Source: Marinobacter fuscus (GTDB taxonomy: Bacteria > Pseudomonadota > Gammaproteobacteria > Pseudomonadales > Oleiphilaceae). Taken from it: 64,000 bases of DNA. The position numbers and the translations under genes are program-made. Where the stretch lies: the NCBI RefSeq assembly GCF_003007675.1, contig NZ_PXNP01000023.1, positions 124,001 through 188,000 on the forward strand, given 5' to 3'. The notes beneath the pieces are model-generated. The model searched no databases. It had not been told where the DNA came from and worked only from the letters and a program-made list of their open reading frames with translations. Position 1 is the stretch's first letter. Each line of letters opens with the position of its first letter. Below are positions 25,534-34,225 of the stretch, in pieces.

Positions 25534-27192
25534 TCAGGGTGCAATTTTCTTTTTCAGGGCCATGGTCAGTGGCCTTGGCAGGCTGGGCAATGATTTCAGT
25601 AACCAGGGCAGCACTTTGCGCTTCATGCCGTTGAGAGATTCGGGCACTACCGCGTCGATCAGGTGAGGGCCGGGCTGGCTCTGGGCGTAGCGGATGGCTT
25701 TGATCAGTTCCTCAGAGGTGGATACCCGAACCCCGTGCACCCCCATGCTTTGGGCGAGCGTGGCGAAGTTGGTGACTGGCCCGCTGATGTCCAGCTGTGA
25801 CTTGGCTTTGGCACCGCTGTCCTGTGCCCCAACCCGATCCAGTTCCACATTCAGGATGGAGTAGGAGGCGTTGTTAAAGATAATGCTGGTAACGTTGAGG
25901 TTTTCCCGGGCCATGGTCCACAGGGCCTGAATGGTGTACATGGCGGTGCCGTCGCCTATAAGCGCAAACACCGGGCGATCGGGGCAGGCGATGGCCGCGC
26001 CGGTGGCGCTGGGTAGGCCCTGGCCGATGGCGCCGCCGGTAAGGGTGATCAGGTCGTGTTTTGGCGCTCCGGCGGTCAGGGCGTTGAGCATCAGGCCCGA
26101 GGTGATGGCTTCGTCCACCAGAATGCTGTCTTCGGGCATCAGTTCGCCAACCGCGCGGCATACTTTCTCGGCGGTCAGTTTGCCTTTGGGCAGCCCTGGG
26201 CGGTTGGCGTGCTGCACCAGTGGTGTGGCGTGCTGTGCGCCGAGTGTTTCGACCAGGCGGTTCAGGCTGGCTGGGGCATTCTGTTCGGCGGTACTGAGTG
26301 TATGTACCTGGCAGCTGTCCGGCACCAGATAGCTCTTTTTTCCGGGGTAACCAAAGAAGGAAACCGGTGCCTTGGCATCCACCAGAATCAGGTGCTCAAA
26401 TTCGGCCAGCTGCAAGCTGGCCAGCTCGGCCAGATACGCGATTCTTTCTACCGGTGGTAACCCCGCGCCCTTTTCCATGCGTGTCGGAAAGGTCTCAGCA
26501 AGCAGCGTGGCGCCGTTATGGGCGGCAATACGGGCCGCTGCCATCAGGCTGGGCTCCCGCAATGCTTGGCCACCGAGCAGCAGGGCGGTTTTCTGCCCGG
26601 AGCGGATGGCCTCGGCGGCGTTCTGTATAGCCTGTTCACCGGCGGCTGGTGCTTCCTGTTGTTCTGGTACCTGGCAAGGCTTGCCACCTTCGCCCCAGGA
26701 CACATCGGCAGGCAGAATCAGTGTGGCTACCTGGCCGGGCAGGCCGCGGGCGGCGGTAATGGCGTCGGCGGCATCCTGACACAGGGCTTCGGTGCTCCGG
26801 GAGGTGCGAACAAAGCCCGGAGAAACGTTGCGGGCCACCGTTTCAATATCCGACTGCAACTGGGCGTCGTATTGCACATGATAGGTGGCGTGGTCGCCGA
26901 CGATATTCACCACCGGTACTTTACCCTTGCGGGCGTTGTGCAGGTTAGCCAGGCCGTTACCAAGGCCGCAACCCAGGTGCAGCAGCGTTGCCGCCGGCTT
27001 GTCCGCCATTCTGGCGTAGCCGTCGGCGGCACCGGTGGCTACACCTTCGAACAGGGCAAGCACGGCCCGCATTTTCGGTTCTGCGTCCAGCGCGGCCACA
27101 AAGTGCATTTCGCTGGTGCCAGGGTTGGTGAAGCACACCTCGATACCGGCATCCACCAGGGTTTTCATCAAGGCTTGCGCGCCATTACTCAT
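25534..27192 (-). CDS. Thiamine diphosphate-dependent enzyme (benzoylformate decarboxylase / acetolactate synthase-like)
   Basis: A 552-residue ThDP enzyme; the start at 27192 follows GGAGAA and overlaps the end of the FMN dehydrogenase gene by 8 bp. The catalytic Glu is in LFEGVATGAADGYARM, and the cofactor motif runs from GDGTAMYTIQALW to NN in IIFNNASYSI. The block CGLGNGLANLHNARKG with VVNIVGDHATYH is common in proteins loosely annotated as acetolactate synthase large subunit, close to benzoylformate decarboxylases. No small subunit is near, which argues against branched-chain amino acid synthesis. It probably decarboxylates the 2-oxo acid made by the neighbouring 2-hydroxy-acid dehydrogenase; substrate unknown. 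Confidence 0.8.
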   Translation of the reverse strand: MSNGAQALMKTLVDAGIEVCFTNPGTSEMHFVAALDAEPKMRAVLALFEGVATGAADGYARMADKPAATLLHLGCGLGNGLANLHNARKGKVPVVNIVGDHATYHVQYDAQLQSDIETVARNVSPGFVRTSRSTEALCQDAADAITAARGLPGQVATLILPADVSWGEGGKPCQVPEQQEAPAAGEQAIQNAAEAIRSGQKTALLLGGQALREPSLMAAARIAAHNGATLLAETFPTRMEKGAGLPPVERIAYLAELASLQLAEFEHLILVDAKAPVSFFGYPGKKSYLVPDSCQVHTLSTAEQNAPASLNRLVETLGAQHATPLVQHANRPGLPKGKLTAEKVCRAVGELMPEDSILVDEAITSGLMLNALTAGAPKHDLITLTGGAIGQGLPSATGAAIACPDRPVFALIGDGTAMYTIQALWTMARENLNVTSIIFNNASYSILNVELDRVGAQDSGAKAKSQLDISGPVTNFATLAQSMGVHGVRVSTSEELIKAIRYAQSQPGPHLIDAVVPESLNGMKRKVLPWLLKSLPSLPRPLTMALKKKIAP

Positions 27193-28375
27193 TGTTATTC
27201 TCCAGGCTTTCGACAGTCTGTGGTTCGATAAAGTCCAGATGTTCGGGGCCGATATCGGCAATGCGGGTGACGCCCGTCAGAGACATCGCCAGCTTCAGTT
27301 CCTGTTGCCAGCTGGCCAGCATATGGGTGAGGGCGGCCTGCCCACCTGCCGCCAGGGCCCAGGCCCAGGGGCGGCCGACCATTACCCCCTCGGCACCCAG
27401 AGCCAGCGCCCGGAAAACATCGATGCCGCTGCGGATGCCGCCGTCTACCAGAACGGTGGTTTGGTGGCCAACCGCTGCGACGATTTCCGGGAGTTTGAGG
27501 GCCGTTGCGGCAACGCCATCGAGTTGGCGGCCACCGTGGTTGGAGACCACCAGGCCATCGGCGCCGGCATTTACCGCAGCGCGGGCATCGTCGGCATCCA
27601 GTATGCCCTTGAGTATGAGAGCGCCGGGCCAGAGATGGCGCAGCCATTCAATGTCCCGCCATGTGGCCGAGGCATCGAACTGGGTGTCGATCCAGTGCTT
27701 GAATGCGTCCAGATCCGTGGCGGCGGGCAGAGCATTGCTCAGGTTGCCAAAGGTCAGGGGTTTGCCATTTTTGGCCACGTGCCAGAGCCAACCGGGGCGG
27801 GTAATCAGTTGCTGTGCTTTAAGGGCGAGAGAACGTGCGCCAGCGCTGTTCAGGCCATTGCGGGTATCCCGATGCCGGGGGCCGGGTAATGGTAGGTCGA
27901 CGGTGAATATCAGGGTCTTGCACCCGTCTTGCCAGGCTTGCTCGAGCAGAGCCTTAACGAATTCCCGGTCGCGCAGCATGTAGAGCTGGAACCAACAGGC
28001 TGAGGGCGTTGCCTGGTTGACCTCTGCCAGTGAACATATACCCACCGTAGACAGAGTAAATGGCAGGTTGTGGGCCGTGGCGGCTCGCATGGCCTGCACC
28101 TCGCCCCGCGTTGCCATCATACCTGCCAGCCCCAGTGGCGCCAGGGCCACAGGCATATCGCTGGGCTGGCCCGCCAGTGTGGTGCTGGTGTCCACCCGAT
28201 CGACGTCGATCATAACCCGCTGGCGCAGCGGAATGGCTTGCCAGCCCTTATTGTTGGCGCTCAGGGTAAGCTCTTCGCCAGCGCCGCCATCCAGATAATC
28301 TGCCAGGAATCGGGGCAGTTTCCGGCGGGCCAGTTTCTGGTAGTCGGCCGCAGTGGCCGGATAGCGCAATATCAT
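27185..28375 (-). CDS. FMN-dependent 2-hydroxy-acid dehydrogenase (LldD/mandelate dehydrogenase family)
   Basis: A 396-residue TIM-barrel flavoenzyme. It has the N-terminal LPRFLADYLDGGAGEE, the FMN-site PVALAPLGLAGM, and the catalytic histidine-arginine segment VVSNHGGRQLDG, followed by DGGIRSGIDVFRALALGA. Members oxidise L-lactate, glycolate, mandelate and similar acids to 2-oxo acids. It lies 4 bp after the FAD-dehydrogenase gene and overlaps the ThDP gene, so all three form one operon. An L-lactate role is possible, but pairing with a ThDP decarboxylase resembles the mandelate pathway pair, so the substrate is left open. Confidence 0.88.
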   Translation of the reverse strand: MILRYPATAADYQKLARRKLPRFLADYLDGGAGEELTLSANNKGWQAIPLRQRVMIDVDRVDTSTTLAGQPSDMPVALAPLGLAGMMATRGEVQAMRAATAHNLPFTLSTVGICSLAEVNQATPSACWFQLYMLRDREFVKALLEQAWQDGCKTLIFTVDLPLPGPRHRDTRNGLNSAGARSLALKAQQLITRPGWLWHVAKNGKPLTFGNLSNALPAATDLDAFKHWIDTQFDASATWRDIEWLRHLWPGALILKGILDADDARAAVNAGADGLVVSNHGGRQLDGVAATALKLPEIVAAVGHQTTVLVDGGIRSGIDVFRALALGAEGVMVGRPWAWALAAGGQAALTHMLASWQQELKLAMSLTGVTRIADIGPEHLDFIEPQTVESLENNNE

Positions 28376-28379
28376 CTGT

Positions 28380-29993
28380 TCAGTCTCCCCGAAGAATGCT
28401 GCGTGCGGCAGCTCTGGCCGTCAGGATGCAGCCTGGCAGGAAAGTACCCTCGAGCGAGCGTTTGCCATTGCAGCCGCCACCGCCGAAGCCAGCGGCCTCG
28501 CCTACGCAGTAGAGCCCGGGTATGGGTTGATGGCTGGCATCGAGTACCTGGCTGTCGAGGTTGGTGCGCAGCCCGCCCAGGCTTTTTCGGGTGGTCAGCT
28601 GCATGTGTATGGCAATAAATGGCCCGGCACCGGGTTTCTGCAGGGCGGCCGGCTTGCAGGTGCGCAGTCGATCCGGGCCCCATTGGCGGGCGTGGCGGAT
28701 CATGCGGATTTGTGCATCGTTGTGCAGCTGGCTGCCTTTGCTGAAGTTGGCGTCGAAGGCATCGGCCGTCCTTTTAAGCGTGGCGGCGTCTACATCCAGC
28801 GAGCAGGTGAGCGCGTTCATTTTCCTGGCCAGGCCATCCAGAGTGTGGTCAACCAGAAAGTAGGGGCTTTCGTTCTGCATCTGGTTGACCAGCGGTTTGT
28901 TGCCCAGTAGCAGTTCTTTCAGGAACAGGGGGAATTGTTTGTCGCGGATACGGGCATTGTGTTCGGCACCGGAAATGGCAAATTCTTTCAGGGCGATGCG
29001 GCGGTTCAGCAAATGCCAGGTCCAGGGCTTTTCCTGTTCGGCCACCCGCTGGCACAGCCAGTGTGTATCAAAGCCGGTGACCAGAGGCTCAGGCCCGATG
29101 CGTTCGCCCCGGTGGTTCAGCCAAAGGGCGGATTTGCAGGGGATGGTCGACAGGCCGTGGCCGGGATAGTGCGGGTAGGGGTGCGGAAAGCCTGCAGCGT
29201 AGTTCCACATTTCGCCAGCGTTGCCAATTTGTGCGCCCAGGTGTTCCACCGCCCAGTGGTGCAGCTTGCCATCGGCAAACGGGTGCGCGCCGTTGAGCAT
29301 GGTCGCGGGCATCGGCCGGTTGGCGGGCCAGTTCTTCCGGCACTCCTGGTGGCTGCCATTGATGCCGCCCATGGCGAGCACTACGTGGCCAGCATCCAGT
29401 TCTATTTCCTGACCGGTTTGCTCATTGATTGCGCGGACACCGGAAATTTTGCCCGAGGCTTGCTCCAGGCCTGTCACCCGATGGCGATGGAGCAGTGTGA
29501 GTCGGCCGTGGGTGTTGGCCCGGTGCAGGGCATCCACCAGGCAGCGCACCAGTTCCCGGGCCGTGCCCCAAACGATGTGGTAACGGGGAACGCTATTACC
29601 TTCACCCAGGCGACCCCGTTCCACCCAGTTTACGGCGGGCATGAACTTCAGGCCCTCGCGGGTCAGCCAGTCGTACACCTCGGGGCGCGAATGCTCCACG
29701 TAGTAGCGGGCCCATTCCATCGCAAGAGCATCATCAGGATTCAGTTCACCAAAACGTATCCAGTCCGCCAGTGCCCGGGCAGGGGAGTCCGGAATCTTCA
29801 TTCGCTGTTGCAGAGGGGTGCCGACCAGTGCCATGCCCCCGAACGCCCAGAGTGCAAGGCCGCCAAAGCGTTCGGGTGTATCGCGGTCAACAATGGTAAC
29901 GGATTTACCTGCCCTCAAGGCTTCCAGTGCGGTCACAATGCCCGCCAGGCCTCCTCCGGCTACCAGTACGTCAGAGGCCATCACGTTGGTCAT
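28380..29993 (-). CDS. FAD-binding dehydrogenase (fumarate reductase / ketosteroid dehydrogenase-like flavoprotein)
   Basis: A 537-residue flavoprotein. The dinucleotide-binding motif VLVAGGGLAGIVTALEALRA is at residues ~9-28, and the C-terminal FAD segment GLYCVGEAAGFGGGGCNGK is near 497-515. The family (FAD_binding_2) oxidises or reduces C-C bonds next to a carboxyl or keto group, with fumarate reductase, tricarballylate dehydrogenase and 3-ketosteroid dehydrogenase as relatives. AGGGGAAAGCC precedes the ATG, a good site. First gene of the operon with the FMN dehydrogenase and ThDP enzyme. No signal peptide is seen, so it should act in the cytoplasm. Confidence 0.82.
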   Translation of the reverse strand: MTNVMASDVLVAGGGLAGIVTALEALRAGKSVTIVDRDTPERFGGLALWAFGGMALVGTPLQQRMKIPDSPARALADWIRFGELNPDDALAMEWARYYVEHSRPEVYDWLTREGLKFMPAVNWVERGRLGEGNSVPRYHIVWGTARELVRCLVDALHRANTHGRLTLLHRHRVTGLEQASGKISGVRAINEQTGQEIELDAGHVVLAMGGINGSHQECRKNWPANRPMPATMLNGAHPFADGKLHHWAVEHLGAQIGNAGEMWNYAAGFPHPYPHYPGHGLSTIPCKSALWLNHRGERIGPEPLVTGFDTHWLCQRVAEQEKPWTWHLLNRRIALKEFAISGAEHNARIRDKQFPLFLKELLLGNKPLVNQMQNESPYFLVDHTLDGLARKMNALTCSLDVDAATLKRTADAFDANFSKGSQLHNDAQIRMIRHARQWGPDRLRTCKPAALQKPGAGPFIAIHMQLTTRKSLGGLRTNLDSQVLDASHQPIPGLYCVGEAAGFGGGGCNGKRSLEGTFLPGCILTARAAARSILRGD

Positions 29994-30021
29994 GGCTTTC
30001 CCCTATGATTTTGTTAGATTT

Positions 30022-30066
30022 TTTATAGGTTAATCCTACTCTGGGCGATATTGCTCTCGATTAACC
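30022..30066 (-). promoter_or_regulatory. Promoter with inverted-repeat operator for the FAD-FMN-ThDP operon
   Basis: On the minus strand a -10-like TATAAA (plus 30022-30027) is flanked on its upstream side by a perfect 8-bp inverted repeat, GGTTAATC (30028-30035) and GATTAACC (30059-30066). Arm centres are 31 bp apart, about three helical turns, so a dimeric regulator could cover the -35 region. No sigma-54 match was found here, so this operon may be controlled differently from the transporter. The factor is unknown. Confidence 0.5.
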
Positions 30067-30108
30067 CTGAAGACCGAAGCCCTTGCCTCCAGGATCAATG
30101 GTGCCCGG

Positions 30109-31494
30109 CTACAGGTTGGCCTCCGCAAACTCCGCCAGCACAGAGCGGGGCACGCCCTGCAGGTGAATGTGCCCGCCGTGGCGGAAGCCCTTGAACCTTT
30201 CGGTCATGTAAGTCAGGCCAGAGCTCAGTGGGCTCAGGTAGGGGGTATCAATCTGTGCCAGGTTGCCAAGGCAGATGACTTTGGAGCCGTTGCCCGCCCG
30301 GGTAATGATGGTTTTGATCTGGTGCGGGGTCAGGTTCTGTGATTCGTCGATGATAATCAGGCTGTGTTGGAAGCTGCGGCCCCGGATGTAGTTCATGGAT
30401 TTGAAGTGCAGCGGCACCTTGCTGAGGATGTAGTCGACACTGGCGGTCATGTTTTCGTCGTCTTCGTGCAGCGCTTCCAGGTTATCCACAATGGCACCCA
30501 GCCAGGGTTCCATTTTTTCCGCTTCGGTGCCGGGCAAAAAGCCGATGTCTTCGTCCAGCCCCTGGGTGGACCGGGTGGCGATGATGCGTTTGTAGGCTTT
30601 GTTGGCGACGGTCATTTCGATGCAGGCAGCCAGCGCCAGAATGGTTTTCCCGGAACCGGCGGAACCGGTCAGATTCACCAGATGAATGTCGGGGTCGAGC
30701 AGCAGGTTCAGGGCCATGGCCTGATAGATGTCGCGAGGCACCAGTCCCCAGACTTCCTCGTTCATCAGGTCGTGCTGGTGCAGGTCTTTCAGAACCAACT
30801 GATCTTCTGATACATCAACCACCTGGCCGATAAAGCCCTGTTCGTCGATGACGTATTCATTGATGTTCAGTTTGGCCAGCTCACCTTCCCGTTTCAGCAA
30901 ATGTTCCGTAACACCTTCACGCTGGACGGTCTCCACTTTGGCAATGCCATCCCAGAAGGAGCCGTGGAACTCCTGGTAGCCTTTGGGCAGCAGGTCAATG
31001 TCATCGAGTAGCTGGTCGTTGTGGTAGTCCTGGGCTTCCACACCAAAGCCCCGGGCTTTCAGCCGCATGTTGATGTCTTTACTTACCAGGATGATGTCGT
31101 GGGAGGTATGCCGGGCTTGCAGAGCGGCCAGGCTGTTGATGATCTTGTTGTCATTCAGGTGCTCGGGCAGCGAGTGGTTGCCTGCGCCTTCTGAACTCAT
31201 GACGATGGACAGGGTGCCAAGCGGATCCGCCTTCTTGCCCCGGAGAATGGGAACACCTTTCTCAATCGCTTTCGGGCTGGCATCACCCAGCAGCTTATCG
31301 ATATTGCGGATGGCCTGGCGACAGTCGGCGGCGACGGTCTGCTTGCCGGATTTCAGGCTGTCCAGCTCTTCAAGTACGGTCATCGGGATGATAACGGTAT
31401 GCTCTTCAAAATTCAGGAGTGCGTTCGGGTCGTGAATCAGAACGTTGGTGTCGAGGACGTACATTTTCCGGCGAGCTTGCGGTGCTCTGGGCAT
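30109..31494 (-). CDS. PhoH-like protein with N-terminal PIN domain (PhoH2/YlaK type)
   Basis: A 461-residue protein. The N-terminal PIN nuclease domain (~residues 10-140) starts MYVLDTNVLIHDPNALLNF with the acidic active-site Asp. The C-terminal PhoH ATPase domain carries Walker A in LTGSAGSGKTILALA and Walker B in SLIIIDESQNLTPHQI. This PIN-PhoH fusion (PhoH2) is reported to unwind and cleave RNA in some bacteria and can occur with toxin-antitoxin-like partners; none is evident here. It follows a CBS-domain gene by 24 bp, so the two may be co-transcribed. An in-frame ATG 30 bp downstream is an alternative start. Confidence 0.9.
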   Translation of the reverse strand: MPRAPQARRKMYVLDTNVLIHDPNALLNFEEHTVIIPMTVLEELDSLKSGKQTVAADCRQAIRNIDKLLGDASPKAIEKGVPILRGKKADPLGTLSIVMSSEGAGNHSLPEHLNDNKIINSLAALQARHTSHDIILVSKDINMRLKARGFGVEAQDYHNDQLLDDIDLLPKGYQEFHGSFWDGIAKVETVQREGVTEHLLKREGELAKLNINEYVIDEQGFIGQVVDVSEDQLVLKDLHQHDLMNEEVWGLVPRDIYQAMALNLLLDPDIHLVNLTGSAGSGKTILALAACIEMTVANKAYKRIIATRSTQGLDEDIGFLPGTEAEKMEPWLGAIVDNLEALHEDDENMTASVDYILSKVPLHFKSMNYIRGRSFQHSLIIIDESQNLTPHQIKTIITRAGNGSKVICLGNLAQIDTPYLSPLSSGLTYMTERFKGFRHGGHIHLQGVPRSVLAEFAEANL

Positions 31495-31518
31495 AGGGGG
31501 CGCTACCTCTCTGGTGGC

Positions 31519-32010
31519 TCAGTCGGTCTTTGCGCAACGCTGCGTCAGGTCTCTGTCGGAAACGAGTTTCAGCATGTCGTAGGTGGTTATTATGCCGGTG
31601 ATTTTTGAATCGCGGGTGACAAAGATCCGGTGCAGGTGCTCTTGCATCATGATATCGGCAATGTCTCGCACCGGGGTCTGTTCGTCAACCGATAACACGA
31701 TGGGGGTCATGATATCCCGCACTTCTACCGGCACTTTGCCCATTTCTTCGAAGAGTACCCTGCGCAGGTGACGGGCCGCTGCGCGATCCTCGTCGGACAA
31801 GGCTGGCTGATCGTTCGTGTCGTTGGCGTTCCAGCGAAATTCGGTGATGTCCTTCAAGGTGACAATGCCGATGATGTCGCCGTTGTCATCGGTCACCGGG
31901 CTGCCGGTAATTTCGTTGTCGGTGAGAAAGCGGGCCAGCCGATCCATAGTCCAGTGATGGGGCACCGCCTTGATGGTGGGGGTCATGATCTCGTGTGCGA
32001 GAACACTCAT
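31519..32010 (-). CDS. CBS-domain pair protein
   Basis: A 163-residue protein made almost wholly of two CBS motifs (~residues 1-60 and ~100-155), with sequences such as ITGSPVTDDNGDIIGIVTL and DIMMQEHLHRIFVTRD. Stand-alone CBS pairs bind adenosine nucleotides or S-adenosylmethionine and regulate partners. It precedes the PhoH-like gene on the same strand. The domain call is secure; the ligand and partner are not known. Confidence 0.85.
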   Translation of the reverse strand: MSVLAHEIMTPTIKAVPHHWTMDRLARFLTDNEITGSPVTDDNGDIIGIVTLKDITEFRWNANDTNDQPALSDEDRAAARHLRRVLFEEMGKVPVEVRDIMTPIVLSVDEQTPVRDIADIMMQEHLHRIFVTRDSKITGIITTYDMLKLVSDRDLTQRCAKTD

Positions 32011-32087
32011 GGGCGCATCTTCCGTTTGCTGACCTTTGTTGCAAGCTTATCGCGTCCCGGGCGCAACGTCATCCCGAAAGCTGCGGT

Positions 32088-32813
32088 TTATGGCTGACTC
32101 CGGGTGACGGCCTTCAGGTTGCCGTCATTTGCCCAGTCGAGGCGGTAGCCCCGGTACTGCTCCTGCTGAGCAAGCGCCTCCAGTGCCTGGATCGATTTCA
32201 GCGGGATATCAACAATCAGGCTGTTTACCAGCCATCCGGGCAGGGCACCATTGGGGTCTGTGTGCTGAATCCAGATCATGCGGGTTTGTTCGCCCTCCGG
32301 AATCAGGCGGTAGTGTGTGTTGGAGTGGTCTACCCGAACACGGCTGCTGTATTGCGCCCGGATATCCGGGGTGGCGTTCATGTCCATAACGATTTCGCCG
32401 CTGCCGGCCTCGCCCCGGGTACGTATGCGCAGAACGTAATCGCGATCGGTGACCGGCCAGGGCATGTCGTTTACCGAGTAGGCGTAGCGGTCATGAAAAT
32501 CCTGTTGGCCGACGGCGTAAGACTCGGAACAGTTATGAACCCACTGCTCGCAGGATTCGGGGTTGATCATGACTGCCATGACATTTTCAATCGGCGCCTT
32601 GAGGATGGCGACTGCCTTGAACGCTTCGAAACCGGATCCTGCCCGGGGAGCGGTATAGATTTCGATGTTATCGACCTGCTTGCGCAAGATCCAGGCCGGT
32701 GATTGCTCTTCTGGCATGGGGGCTGCCATCGACGGCAAGGCAACCGCCAACAGGGCGGTCAGGGCAAGGGCTTGCCGCAGGCCAGGAAAGCTTCGGGCTT
32801 TGATTGTGGGCAT
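32088..32813 (-). CDS. START-domain lipid-transfer-like protein, exported
   Basis: A 241-residue protein with an N-terminal signal sequence (basic start, then LALTALLAVALPSMAAPMPE, cleavage near residue 30). The rest is a START/polyketide cyclase-like fold: WILRKQVDNIEIYTAPRAGS, FKAVAILKAPIENVMAVM, MPWPVTDRDYVLRIRTRGE and a C-terminal long helix. Related exported START proteins occur in many marine gammaproteobacteria without known function; binding of a lipid or other hydrophobic molecule is likely from the fold. It stands alone between the CBS gene and a divergent DUF2804 gene. Confidence 0.8.
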   Translation of the reverse strand: MPTIKARSFPGLRQALALTALLAVALPSMAAPMPEEQSPAWILRKQVDNIEIYTAPRAGSGFEAFKAVAILKAPIENVMAVMINPESCEQWVHNCSESYAVGQQDFHDRYAYSVNDMPWPVTDRDYVLRIRTRGEAGSGEIVMDMNATPDIRAQYSSRVRVDHSNTHYRLIPEGEQTRMIWIQHTDPNGALPGWLVNSLIVDIPLKSIQALEALAQQEQYRGYRLDWANDGNLKAVTRSQP

Positions 32814-32949
32814 AGGCTACACTTTCAGGGTGAAGGTGCGTCGAGTCTAGCACGCTGATTCCGGGCTTCTGTGCGTCAATTCAGGGGTTTGTGAACCAGT
32901 TGGCCGGGTTGGGCGTGTGAATGGATTTATGGCCTGAACTGACGTAACC

Positions 32950-33957
32950 ATGACACAAAAAAATCTGGTAAATGCTAAAGGCGGGATTACGCCCGGGTTG
33001 ATTGATCAGCCGGTGGATGTCGTGAACTACCTGGACTATGACCTGCGCACATCCATGGATAAGCCCAGGAGCCAGTTTGCCAAGCGCTGGCGCTTCAATC
33101 AGTTCCAGTTTGTCAGCGCCATGGGGCCGGGGTGGGTGTTCGGGCTGGCCATTGTCGATCTCAACCTGGTTGGCAACGGGTTTTTCTACCTGTACGACTT
33201 TGAGTCCGGGCAGATGTTCGAGCATTCGTACCTGCAACCTCTGGCCCGGGGTACCAGCCTGGAGCCCTACCCCGAGCGTGGCCACGCCAGATTTCACAAG
33301 GGCGACGTGAGTATGGCGATCGAGCTTGCGGCAGGCGGGCGGAATATCCGGGTTGCTGCGCCAGGCAATGTGCGCGTCGATCTGGAACTGACAGATACCG
33401 ATCAGCCTCTAAGGCTGGTTTGCCCGGCGGGTTACAACGGCTGGGTTTTCACCCGGAAGTCCGCTGGCCTGAAAGTGGATGGTGAGGTGCGTTTGGGTAA
33501 CCAGGTGTGGCGCAGTGATGAGCAGACCCGGGGTGCTATTGACTGGAGTTGTGGGTTCATGAGGCGGGAGACGGCCTGGAACTGGGCCTGTCTGGCGGGA
33601 GTGACTGGCGATGGCCGTTCGTTGGGGCTGAATCTGGCCGCCGGGGTAAACGAAACCGGCATGACAGAAAATGCGCTCTGGCTGGATGGGCAGCGAATCA
33701 GGCTGGGTGCTGCACGGTTTGTCTTTGACCGTTATCAGCCCGGGTCGGACTGGGCGGTGACCACAGACGATGGGCGAGTGGATCTGGCTTTTGTGCCCGC
33801 CGGGGTGCGCAAAGAGAAGCTGAATGCCTGGCTGCTGGCTTCAAACTTCCGTCAGTTTGTCGGCAGTTTTACCGGCACCATCACGGATGATGCCGGTAAA
33901 CGGATTCAGGTAAACGGTTTGCATGGATTGATGGAAGACCATTTTGCCCGCTGGTAA
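32950..33957 (+). CDS. DUF2804 family protein
   Basis: A 335-residue protein with the DUF2804 arrangement: N-terminal GLIDQPVDVVNYLDYDLR, a middle KRWRFNQFQFVSAMGPGWVFG, beta-rich repeats, and a conserved end GRVDLAFVPAGVRKEKLN then VNGLHGLMEDHFARW. No signal peptide or membrane helix is seen. The fold appears related to lipocalin-like/AttH-type domains, but the function is unknown. It is transcribed away from the START gene and toward minE, so it is probably a single-gene unit. Confidence 0.8.
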   Translation: MTQKNLVNAKGGITPGLIDQPVDVVNYLDYDLRTSMDKPRSQFAKRWRFNQFQFVSAMGPGWVFGLAIVDLNLVGNGFFYLYDFESGQMFEHSYLQPLARGTSLEPYPERGHARFHKGDVSMAIELAAGGRNIRVAAPGNVRVDLELTDTDQPLRLVCPAGYNGWVFTRKSAGLKVDGEVRLGNQVWRSDEQTRGAIDWSCGFMRRETAWNWACLAGVTGDGRSLGLNLAAGVNETGMTENALWLDGQRIRLGAARFVFDRYQPGSDWAVTTDDGRVDLAFVPAGVRKEKLNAWLLASNFRQFVGSFTGTITDDAGKRIQVNGLHGLMEDHFARW

Positions 33958-33970
33958 GCCGGGCAACAGG

Positions 33971-34222
33971 TTACTTCTCGGGCAGGGTAACGTTCAGCTC
34001 CAGTACTGAGCAGTCGTCGTTCCTGTCGACATCCACCTGGATCATGTCATCGCTGATCTGAACGTACTTGCGGATTACCTCCAGCAGCTCCTGCTGCAGT
34101 TGCGGCAGGTAGTCCGGCTGTTCCCGCTGGCCGCGTTCGTGGGCAACAATAATCTGCAGCCTTTCTTTGGCGACGCTGGCAGAACTGGTTTTCTTGCTTC
34201 TGAAGTAGTCTAGGAAACTCAT
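33971..34222 (-). CDS. minE: MinE, cell division topological specificity factor
   Basis: An 83-residue MinE, the normal length. The N-terminal membrane/MinD-binding part ([20 protein letters not shown]) with helix [13 protein letters not shown] is followed by the dimerising beta domain ([12 protein letters not shown]). MinE stimulates MinD ATPase and drives the pole-to-pole oscillation that places the Z ring at midcell. It starts 3 bp after the minD stop, as in the standard minCDE operon. Confidence 0.97.
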   Translation of the reverse strand: MSFLDYFRSKKTSSASVAKERLQIIVAHERGQREQPDYLPQLQQELLEVIRKYVQISDDMIQVDVDRNDDCSVLELNVTLPEK

Positions 34223-34225
34223 CCC

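Noticed and set aside
25534..27192. Biosynthetic acetolactate synthase (ilvB)
   Set aside because: No small regulatory subunit or other branched-chain genes are near, and the gene overlaps a 2-hydroxy-acid dehydrogenase gene.
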